NCBI GenBank assembly: GCA_028551475.1
Contig: CM052360.1
Span: forward strand, 26,420,682 to 26,484,681
Length of the DNA: 64,000 bases
Origin: Casuarina equisetifolia
Taxonomy: Eukaryota; Streptophyta; Magnoliopsida; Fagales; Casuarinaceae
Direction: 5' to 3'
The position numbers and the translations under genes were made by a program. Of this stretch, positions 22,590-31,521 are shown in pieces; position 1 is the first letter of the stretch; every line of letters starts with the position of its first letter. Below the pieces are notes generated by a model. That model did no database searches, was not told where the DNA came from, and saw nothing but the letters and a program-made list of their open reading frames with translations.

Positions 22590-22990
22590 GGGAAAACCTC
22601 AAGCACTCGGCAATCTCATTAGTTGGTTGCAATAAAAAATTTATCCAAATAAGCCAAACAATCATTTCTTCACTCCAATGCCAAACTTTCCTTGATCTTC
22701 TTTAAATTTATATTGGATACTTCCTTAATCATCAAGTTATATAGATTTAGGCAATTATAGAAACTTAACCATTTTAGTTAAGGGTAATGAGTGAACCATT
22801 AAAGAAGATAACTAATCCAAGCATGTAATGAAACAAAATTTTCTTTCAAACTTAGGATTAAGTAAGAAAAGCTATTGTCAGCTAAAATTCCATAACTCAC
22901 CAACCTTGCCATAAAGGATTGGTCTTCAATTGTTAGCTTTCCTAAATTATAAAGGTTTTCAAAAAGCTTTTGTGAAAATAGTGATCAACT
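22590..22990 (-). pseudogene. LRR fragment (copy C, minus), duplicate of copy A minus
   Basis: A direct repeat of 17,885-18,312: shared AAACCTCAAGCACT, GGATACTTCCTTAATCA, GATTTA(A)GCAATTATAGAAACT, AGCATGTAATG, TTGTCAGCTAAAATT, CTTTTGTGAAAATAGTGATCAACT. On the minus strand it is the same last-LRR piece, now with more stops. It ends abruptly at GATCAACT, 22,990, where plus-strand LRR sequence begins within a few bases. Confidence 0.8.
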
Positions 22991-22994
22991 AGGG

Positions 22995-23240
22995 ACATCG
23001 TTTTTTAACCTTCTTAAAGTAAACAACATTTGGATTAATGGCTCACTGAATTGGTCATCCTTAAAAAGGGTTAAGATATCTATATGTCCATCACTAAAAC
23101 GGTTACCTTTCAATAATAGAAATGCAATGAACTTGGAATGCATTAAAATCCAATAGTCATGGTGGGATGCATTAAAATGGCAAGATGAAGCTACCAAACA
23201 AAAGACTACAGTCAATTTGCACCTTCAAGTAACTGCTTTG
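22995..23240 (+). pseudogene. LRR fragment (copy C, plus)
   Basis: From CCTTCTTAAAGTAAACAACATTTGG the plus strand parallels 21,785-22,000 of copy B and 18,840-19,060 of copy A. Read in frame it gives VNNIWINGS, SLKRVKISICPSLKRLPF and WWDALKWQDEATKQ. Truncated at the 5' side by the junction with the minus-strand fragment; no other domains. Confidence 0.78.
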
Positions 23241-23573
23241 GTTTGAATCCTTCTTGAAAATAATCAAGGAATGTTTGTTTAATCAAATTTGAGTTTGTTA
23301 GATCTAAAATGTTTATTTTATTTCAATTTTAAGACAACATATTACAATGTCTATTATTTTAACAAATGATTGTGTAATACTTCAATTGCATAATTATATG
23401 TTTAAAAATTTATTTCAAAGTGTTTGAAATCTTAAAGGTATATATGTTCCAAAAGATCTTAGGCCAGTAGTGCCCATGGTTATCATAAGTCTTCATTAAT
23501 AAACTATACAAATTTCCTTATTCTAGTTAGTAGTACACTTTTGTTTCACTTGATGACTTTTAAGTAGATTAAC

Positions 23574-23605
23574 TTTTCTTTCTTTCTTTCTTTCTTTCTT
23601 TCTTA
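23574..23605. repeat. (TTTC)n microsatellite
   Basis: Seven to eight uninterrupted TTTC units in the 3' spacer of copy C. The paralogous site in copy B (near 22,345-22,372) is an irregular pyrimidine run, so the array expanded after duplication. Confidence 0.9.
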
Positions 23606-23799
23606 AGTACTTCTCATTGCCTTAGGCTACAAGGGAAAAGACTTATTCTAAATTGATAATTCTATACGTGAAAGCATGTGATGTCTCCATATATGTATGC
23701 AAGTGGTAAGAATTTTTGCTTCATTGATTTCTACTTTTAGAGAATTTCAATCTTTATGTTATTTGCTTTGAAATGAATATAGATGTGTAGATTAAGTTG

Positions 23800-25010
23800 A
23801 AATATTTATGTAAAGTTGATCATATAAAATGTTCATAACAAGATCATTTAGACCAAAAGATAGGTTTGAACTATCAAATGATGAACTAAGGAACTTTTAG
23901 AAATGGTGTTGCATTAAAGTAAATGGCACAGAGAAGTTGATTGTGTATTAAATTTTTGTTATGAATATTTAGTGTATTAGCATAAATAATTTTTTTTTGT
24001 ACATTGTTGAACATTTTTACTTTTCTCACAAAAGTAGTAACTTCAAAACCTTAGTTAAAACACTTAAAAAGCATGTACAATGCCCCAATAAGGAAGAATG
24101 GCAACAAGTAAAACAAATTTTTTTAACAAGTAATAGGCCATGCATTTTAGTAGCATGCCACATTACAAGAATCTTTTGATTTAATTATTATAAAGGGTAA
24201 AGATTTATAATTTATTCCAAGGTCCTTTTTTAGACACATGGAAGGTTTATGAGTCCTAAAATTTTTTGATTTTTTATTTTTATTTTTACACTTATCCACA
24301 TGTGGAAAAAAGAAGGGATCAAACCCCTGACTCATTGGACTTACCAATTAGGAGGTTGGCTTACTACTAAGCCAAAGGGATTCCCCTACAAGTCCTAGAC
24401 TTGTAAGGATGGGAATTATGTCACTAACATCAACTATATCCTGCTTAATGTGTTTAAAATTGCTCTTGTCTCTTAATGTTTTATACATTTAACAATACAA
24501 AGGTCAATTCTTTGCCAATTGGAATTAGATATTTGACTCAATTGATGTTTTATGTATCTTGCTATTTAGTTTTGCCATGGGGCATTCAAGGGGTGTAGAA
24601 TTTCATAAAATTATTTTGTCAAAACTTTCTTTATTAGAAAAACTAGAAGTTACTACACCTTTAAATAAACTAGAATGGGAAGAGCTTTTACAACCTACTA
24701 ATACAGAAGAAGCTAACTTAGCACACTTGGCTTTCTTTTCAATTTTCTTTCCTATAAGCAAATTGTCTGGTTTTTTAATCTTAAAAAGTCCTTCATAATA
24801 AATGTCATACATCAAATTTCATTTGAAGTATCAATAAAAAGTCTTTGAAATTTGTGAATGGGATTAGTGTACATCCATAATTTCAAAGGTCCTTCCAAAA
24901 TTTAGTGCATTTGAACTTATTAGTTACCAATGAACTTTGGAATTATTAAATTTTGTTGGAAGACCTCATTTGCCCTATGAAAATTGGTTAGCAAATAGTT
25001 AAGGTATTGG
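23800..25010 (+). pseudogene. CC-NBS-LRR relic (copy D)
   Basis: The 5' part (23,820-23,990) is a direct repeat of 25,190-25,360. 24,060-24,250 corresponds to the start of the LRR region of copies B and E (TTTACCA/TTTTAG..., GGTAAAGATTTATAATTTATTC). The open frame 24,559-24,798 reads LRR-like text: SKLSLLEKLEVTTPLNKLEWEELL, then LAHLAFFSIFF. A SINE interrupts it at about 24,261-24,390. Stops throughout; no nucleotide-binding domain. Confidence 0.7.
24252..24398 (-). mobile_element. tRNA-derived SINE inside LRR copy D
   Basis: On the minus strand the head reads GGGGAATCCCTTTGGCTTAG, then an A-box-like TGGCTTAGTAGTAAG. About 35 bases on comes a B-box-like GGGGTTTGATCCC (consensus GGTTCGAATCC), then a short body and an A-rich tail at the left end (24,261-24,290 on the plus strand is T-rich). 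The flanks carry AGTCCTAAA (24,252-24,260) and AGTCCTAGA (24,391-24,399), a likely target duplication. Paralogous copies B (about 20,779-20,799) and E (about 25,605-25,625) have the uninterrupted site, supporting insertion into copy D. The body is about 130 bases. Confidence 0.75.
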
Positions 25011-25139
25011 ATGCAAATGGCATCCTTTTCTTTTAGTTAAAGTTTATGACTTTCTTGATCTAAAACTCAAAATCTTTTTTATCAACGCAAAAATAGCAAA
25101 GTGGTATTGGCTCTAGAGATTATCACATTTGCTTTAAGA

Positions 25140-26404
25140 TGAATATTGATGTGCAAATTATGTTAAAATATTTGTGTGATGTTGATCATATAAAATGTTC
25201 ATAACAAGATCCTTTATAACAAAAGATAGATTTGAACTATCAAATGATGGACTAAGGAACTTTTAAAGATGGCCCCATCAAAGTAGATAGTGCAAAGAAG
25301 TTAATTTTGTATTAAAGTTTTGTTATAAAGATTTTAGATTGTTAGCATAAATTGTGTTGCTTTCTATACGTTGTTGAACATTTCATCTTTTCTCTCAAAA
25401 ATAGTAACTTTAAGGCTTTTATCAAAACTTTTCAAAGAGCACATATAATGCCCCAATGAGTACGAATGGAAATAGGCAAAAAAAAATTATTTACAAGTTA
25501 AAAGTCATGCATTTTACCAAACATGCCAAATTGCAAGAATTTTTTGACTTTGCTATTGCTAAGGATAAAGATTTACAATTTATTCTAATGTCATTTTTTA
25601 GACACATCAAACTTGTAAGACACATGAATTACATCACTAACTATCTATATCTTCCCTAATGTGTTTGAAAGTGCTTCATTTACTTTCTTATGTCAATTTG
25701 GTGGAATTCTCATTTATGGAAAAAAAAAATGTCTCTTAACATTTTGTACATTTGACAATACTAAGATCAATCATTTACCAATTCAAATTGGATATTTGAC
25801 TCAATTGATGTCCCTACATGTCTTGTTGTTTTGTTTTCTATAGGGCAATCAAGAGTTATAGAATTTCATTAAAGTATTTTGTCAAATGAGGAAAAGAGTG
25901 TTAGAAGGCCTTTGAAGTTTGTTAGTAGGAAAAGAGTGCATCTAACAATTTTAAAGGTTCTTCCAAAAACTCATGCATTTAAATTTATTGGCCACTAGAG
26001 AGCTTTAGAACTATTAGATTTTGATACAATAGCTTATAGAGCTACTTGTTTGAAAGATGCTATAAAATTTAAAAAATTTTCAATTGTGATATAATTAAGG
26101 AGGAAGCATTAGAGTGCTTAGAGTAGATATACATAAATAATGTACAAAAATAAGTGAGCATTTGGAAAGAAGTTGTTCATACTAGAAGTCCAACCAAACT
26201 AAAGACTCTAGCCTTATAAAAATGTTTGTGCATGATAAAGATCTTCTCTAATAGCATAGTTGTAACACTCAATGAACTTAAGGAGTTAGAAGTTCAATAA
26301 TGTTCTAAAATTAAAAAGATAATGATGGCATCTGAAAATAAGGATCTGCAACCTAATGCTTTGCCAAATCTAAAGACAATAGTACTTGTTGAACTTTTTA
26401 ACTA
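25140..26404 (+). pseudogene. CC-NBS-LRR relic (copy E)
   Basis: 25,190-25,360 repeats copy D's 5' region. 25,456-25,659 reads MHFTKHAKLQEFFDF and corresponds to copy B after the MHD region (AAAAATGCCAAATTAAGAGAATC). LRR text continues, with frame changes, to about 26,395, including a segment equivalent to the KLVSIWK-type repeat near 26,150. At 26,405 a retrotransposon remnant replaces the expected last LRRs. Many stops; not functional. Confidence 0.7.
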
Positions 26405-26612
26405 TGAGAAGCCTTAAAGAACAAGAGTTACTATGAATTATGTAATGAATCCACTTTACTCCAAAACAAAAATACAAAAGAACACTAAAATAAATGAATA
26501 AAAGCCAATACTAGAGGACTATGTTGTTGGGCCAAGGCTATATATACAGGTACAAGGCTTAGGCCCAATAAATAATTACTATGTCTAACTAAGTAATACT
26601 ATTTTCTCAACA
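26405..26612 (-). mobile_element. Copia LTR (minus strand), 208 bp
   Basis: Minus strand: starts TGTTGAGAAAATAG at 26,612 and ends GGCTTCTCA at 26,405, so the LTR is bounded by TGTTGAGAA and TTCTCA. A TATA-like CTGTATATATAGC lies in the middle. It follows an RNase H remnant and a degenerate purine tract (GAATGGGA) in the proper order for the 3' end of a copia element. It abuts LRR copy E directly. Confidence 0.7.
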
Positions 26613-27040
26613 TCCCATTCAAGCTAGTGTTCTATGCAAGTCAAACATTCCTAACTTGCCAAGGAGAAAATAATATTGAATGCCCAATACTTCAATCAAA
26701 AGGTCTACAATTTGCTACTTAGAAAAGACATAAATTGTAATGATTATACTTCATGCGATCTTCTCTCATATCAAATGATAGTCAACCTCATTATCTTTAC
26801 TCTTTTCATTCACAACAAGATTAGTAAGAATCTTCAGAATTGATGCATATCACATAAAAAAGGAATCAATCTCATGGACTGGAACTATAAGTCATCCAAT
26901 AATCCTAACAACCAAATAATATTATACAAAGTAGAGCATCAAAACTCTACTTCTTCAACCTAGAGATAATACCTTGTCTATTGCATTTTGAAAAAAATTA
27001 AGTCTCATCAACTATGCTAAGGAACTAGATGTCTCTTGTA
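26613..27040 (-). pseudogene. Copia RNase H C-terminus remnant
   Basis: On the minus strand, 26,830-26,640 reads NLVVNEKSKDNEVDYHLIREKI, the counterpart of the copia motif [21 protein letters not shown], then a degraded DQLADIFTK region and GKLGMFDLHRT just before the purine tract. Only the tail of Pol remains. The element is therefore truncated upstream (right side in window coordinates). Confidence 0.75.
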
Positions 27041-27980
27041 AAATCCCAAAGGTAAATGTAAAATGTGTTTTAAAGATTTCTATAAATTCACTGCTTATTC
27101 TCTTTTTGAAAAGTTAAAAACACATTATTTACCTATCAGTAAAAATTCCACGAGAAATTTCTTTGTAATGTGATAATTGATGTTGATTTTGATGTTTGAC
27201 ATAAAAGACTAGAGAGAAATCTCTTACGTGAAGCCTCGAAGAAGGTGGAGCGGGCGAGTGTAAGAGGCTCCTTGGTGCTGGGTTGTTATTTTGCTGGGTC
27301 GTGTTGGTTATCTTTTGTGTTTGGGTTTACGTCATCGTTGTCATTGGATTATGTTATCTTTGTTACTGGGCTTTGGGTGTCCCTTTTACCGTTTGGAACA
27401 GCTACTTTGTAGTTTTCGTCTCAGTCCAGAATGAACAATATCGTGTCTTTTATCCGCAACTCTTTCTCTCCGGAGACGCCGCCTGCGTTTTCCGGTAAAT
27501 TTATTTGTTTCCATTTGTTTCACCATCAGTAAGGCACGCAAGCACCACCAATCACTCCCTAGGGATGATTTCTGGGTACAAAGGTACCAAAACTAGATCT
27601 CAAACTGCTGCCGCTGCCGCCGCCGCCGCCTGTAACACTTGTTATAATTGTGGATGACTTTTCTAATGGAACCTAAACCTTCCTCTTGCAATTCAATTTT
27701 CAAGTCGTAACAAAATCTTAGGATTTTGTTACCTTTTATGAGAATATGCCCCTGATGGGTTTGGAGGGAATACCAACTGGCTTGCAAGCACTGCTGTTAT
27801 ACAATAGAAAAGATGGGATATATGTCTTCCCAACAATTATTTCTTTTGATGCAATGATATCACATAAAGATCTTAAGACAAGGTATCAAAGCAATGAGGA
27901 TCTTTGGGCCTGGGGGACGTACAAAGTGGCCAATAAACCTACGGACTATTGTTGTAGGATAAAAAAGAAGAGGACATGCA
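27041..27980. other. Spacer with GCC repeats; possible short ORF
   Basis: 27,240-27,500 is richer in G and C and contains a frame from ATG at 27,431 reading MNNIVSFIRNSFSPETPPAF before GTAAATTT, which could be a first exon with a weak donor. No partner exon or family is recognised. 27,603-27,630 is a GCC-rich run. The longer plus frame 27,746-28,411 runs antisense to a resistance-gene relic and has no motif, so I do not call it a gene. Confidence 0.35.
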
Positions 27981-27989
27981 GCTCACTAA

Positions 27990-28640
27990 TTGCAACTGCT
28001 TTTGATTTAATGAGAATGCTTGAGAGACCAAAGAGTCACATCATTCAAACCCTTCTAAACACCATCCCCTATTCGTTTATTACACTCACCTCCAACAGTC
28101 ATCTGCTACACCGATTTGTGAACTTGAAACCCAATCTCCCTGGACTAGCCGACTCATCCAATGCTCCACCTGCGAAACTATCAATATGTCTTGTCCTTCC
28201 TCTACTGTGTCATCTATGCAAACTCCATAGTCCATCACTTCACAACTCAAGGTTTTCTTTCTTTCTAAGCACTCTTGCCATGCGATGTATTAGAAGTCAC
28301 AAACCAGCACATACGTTAGCAACCAACGCGGCTATTAGTTCAACATGTGCAATATTTATATTTTTACCTACCTTTTCTTCAAACATCCCATATGCATCAT
28401 CTTCATACTAACATTTCAACTTAATCTACTCATCAGTTCCCACATCAAAACAAATGTCATGATATCTTGTTGCCAGTACCACCTTTCTATCTTTTTGGTT
28501 GCCAGGGATTCCTATAACATGTAGATCGAGAAGGTCCCAAACTTCATTTAAAAGTAGATGATGCCCTTTGAATTCCAATCCCTTAGTTATTCGCCTACAA
28601 ATTTCATCAAGGTTGGTAATGCAGTCCACATTTAACTTTG
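27990..28640 (-). pseudogene. NB-ARC domain relic of a CC-NBS-LRR gene
   Basis: The minus-strand frame 28,629-28,426 reads TNLDEICRRITKGLEFKG, then the kinase-2 counterpart LLLNEVWDLLDLHVIGIP and the RNBS-B motif KVVLATRYHDICFDVGTDE. After stops near 28,420 it continues with MFEEKVGK, LVANVCAGL and LLIHRMARVLRKKEN. A TGA at 28,297-28,299 occupies the position of Pro in the GLPL box. The P-loop part upstream and the LRRs downstream are missing. It is the only kinase-2 region in the window and is in the opposite orientation to copies B-E, so the cluster has been inverted or assembled from more than one gene. Confidence 0.85.
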
Positions 28641-28649
28641 TCTTTGTGT

Positions 28650-29010
28650 GATTGTGTAACTAAAGGGAAGAGAAACCACAGCTGTATTCTTCTGTAGTCT
28701 TCATTCAGAAGCATGACAATTTTTGTTTAACAAAAAGTTATTTCAAAGTAACAAACATCACAAAATTTAAATCTTCCAGAAATACTCCATTTATGTATCT
28801 AATGGATGAACAAAACTATGAATTCAGCAGAAGGAATAACATCTAAAGAATATCATTTGCAAAAATATATATTAACTTGCAACATGTCTTCCGTCTGTGG
28901 TTGCAGCAATGTGTTCCACACAACCTTAATTCTTCTGAGAATTATTATACATGTGTAATTTCTGTTTCACCATAAAGATGCTGTCTCTCACTTCATTATT
29001 AACTTTGCAC
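28650..29010. other. Spacer and 3' flank of the CMC2-like gene
   Basis: AT-rich; no domain seen. Probably includes the 3' untranslated region of the minus-strand gene that ends at 29,020. Confidence 0.4.
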
Positions 29011-29019
29011 GTAGTTCTG

Positions 29020-29713
29020 TTAAGTGCTCTCCGCAGTTTCTTTCCTAAGAGCTTGTAGTCTTTCCTTCAATTTCTTACTCTGCTCAAAGTTTGCTTTCCG
29101 CTTCAGAGCTTTCTGTCCAAGTTTTTGAAGATCTTGTTATGCCAATAATAAGATAAACACCCCAACCAGAGACGCATAGAATCAGAAAATGAGAACTCAC
29201 CTCCTCCCTGAAACAACGATCAAGCTTTATTTTGAGATTTGTGCATTCACCAAAGAATTTGCCGATAGGATGATCTATATGACACTTCTGGAACTCCTCA
29301 ATGATCTGCAAAAAATAAGATAGAATAGTCAAACCAACAACCCATTCACCACTTCCAACATGAAATGTTTCCACTGAAACAAACATAAGAATCAAAGTTA
29401 TGACTTGAAATTTATGAATTTTTAAGCAAAACACAGTTTACTTTAAATAGCTGGCCATAAAACTATTCCAATTTCTCTTGCTCATAGGTGATGAAATGGT
29501 TACATGCCAAAATCAGAGGACCATATAGCTCATTATAAGAACAAAGCAAGTGAATAACCATATTCTGTAAACTCAAAGCTATCCGTTTGAGGCCAAGACC
29601 CTGCAATTTAAAAAAAAAAATGTGGAAAATAAATCAAGAATAAAGCAAGAACATGGAGATGGACTCACTTCAGCACACATCGGGTGCTTGTGTAGTGTCA
29701 AAGGAGGATGCAT
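29020..29713 (-). CDS. COX assembly mitochondrial protein 2 homologue (CMC2-like)
   Basis: Three coding exons on the minus strand: 29,713-29,669, 29,305-29,201 and 29,112-29,020 (stop TAA). Introns have GTGAGT donors and CAG acceptors. The predicted protein has 80 residues. Exon 1 encodes MHPPLTLHKHPMCAE, the usual start of the CMC2 family. Two CX9C motifs are complete: Cys13-AEIIEEFQK-Cys23 and a second C-TNLKIKLDR-C in exon 2, with KFFGEC just before it. A basic coiled tail (QSKKLKERLQALRKE) follows. Family members are small twin-CX9C proteins imported and oxidised in the mitochondrial intermembrane space that help cytochrome c oxidase assembly. All cysteines are present and no frame is broken, so it is probably functional. 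It sits between the resistance-gene relics and the FAR1-related gene. Confidence 0.93.
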
Positions 29714-29719
29714 TTCCTT

Positions 29720-30320
29720 TTTTTTATTATTTCTTTCCTCTTTATTAACAAATTCACCTCAACCTGTAGCCCCCTGCAACAACCGCCACAACAACGTTAT
29801 ACCCTTCATATGCAGCTTTTGTAACGCAAAATCAAAGAGTGCACAGCTACAAGTAAACAAAAATTAAAGGGAAAACAAACATACCATCAGCAACATGCAA
29901 AGTGCATGTTTATAATACTCGCCAGTAGGTAAATACTTAAGAGACTAATCAATTACAGATGGTCTATATGGGATAATCAAAGACTGATCGGTCAGTTTGC
30001 TTTGACTCATACAATCTACGCTTGAGATTATACTGCTTGCCAGTAGGTAAATACTTCCGCGCATCGGAACCCCAAAAAATTGAAAGAATAGAAAAGAGCC
30101 GAAATGAAGATAAGGCTATACGTGATTGTCCCAAACAACCAAAGCATTTGTTCATCTAATCGAATGAAGATTCCACAATAATCGCATCCAATAAACGGTC
30201 GGTTAGCTTGCAAGGAATAAGAAGAATGAAGACCAAAGCCATGATAGCATCGAAACGCACCGTTCTGTAGGTAGCTGCCGTTTGCTACGCTCTCCCTCTT
30301 CCTTCCGATCATCAACTAGG
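29720..30320 (-). other. Probable 5' leader and promoter of the CMC2-like gene
   Basis: Upstream of the ATG at 29,713. 30,050-30,310 is comparatively GC-rich and may contain a non-coding first exon. GCCAGTAGGTAAATACTT occurs twice, near 29,920 and 30,040, about 120 bases apart. Short ORFs here lack motifs. Confidence 0.35.
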
Positions 30321-31521
30321 TGGACCTAGGGCTGCCCGCAGAGACAGAACAGTTGTGGTCTCCGGGTTTTCAGATGCCCAGTGGAATTCAGAAAATGCAG
30401 CCCCAGGCCCAAGCCTCCCCTTCCATTCTTTCTTCTTCTTGTGTTTTTTTTCCCCTCCTACTTTGCAACTCGGATATATTATATGTAAAAATAAAAGCTA
30501 AAGGTCATGATAATGGGTAATCATTATTTTTGTAAAAAGGATTTTAAAAACATAGGATATCTATTGGATAATAAAGTCTTACATGGAAAATAAAAATACT
30601 TATGATGTGTCTTGTAAATTTAGACAATTCTTTTTTTCAAATAATATCTTTTAAGAAAAGATAAACCTAAGCTTTCAAAATAGTATCAAAACTAATATTT
30701 TTTTGTGTTCTAATCTAATCCTACAAATGGGTCAATCCTTTATTAACAAAAAATCAAACTTAAATGATAAGAAATATTGGACTAAGCATTTACTTATAAT
30801 GTGCCTTTTAAGCCCGAACAATCATACTTCTTAAAAAGGCCTTTTGAAAAGAGGTGGACCTACAAATCACTAAACTATTAATATGTTAACCAATAGTTAA
30901 TTATTATTACTTATACTATTTATTACACTTAGATGGCAATCTGGTCTAAAAGATAATAATATTGAACTAGAAAATTTTGGAACTCATGTAAGCACCCAAC
31001 CATCATTAAATTTTATCTTTTTTTTTTCACTTTGCTCAAAAATATCTATGTAATAACAGATTTATTCTCATCATTTTGTTAGGTGTGACAATATCACATG
31101 TTCTTAAGCCCATGAAATTAATTTTCTATTGAATTCGACCTTTTTTTTTCCTCAATCGAATGGTGGAATTAATGAAAACATTAGCTGCAAAGATAAATAA
31201 ACAAAGTAATGCTGAAACCTGACGTGAAACAAAAAAAAAAATACAGAAGTACGTTTCTATGGTATTCTAATTGCTGAAATAAACTAATCTTTAAGATCTC
31301 AAACACAGCGACATATATACACAGAAAAAGTGCTTCCTATACATTTTACACGGAATGGAAACCTTGGGAAACGAATATTTGCATGCACCAAAACTACCAA
31401 AATGTCATGCAAAGGAGCTTTCCTCACAAAATTTTGCTCTCTTTCGCCAAATATTGGCGTGATACCCTCCATTTCTATGACAATTCAAGACTCTGCTAGC
31501 TATTTATGGTGCAGTCCCGAG
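30321..31521. other. Intergenic DNA between two minus-strand genes
   Basis: AT-rich with poly-A/T runs. The last 250 bases (31,270-31,521) probably hold the 3' untranslated region of the FAR1-related gene. No other feature recognised. Confidence 0.4.

Noticed and set aside
27746..28411. A 221-codon plus-strand open frame
   Set aside because: It runs antisense to a clear NB-ARC relic, has no recognisable motif and its composition looks like reverse-strand coding; treated as a shadow.
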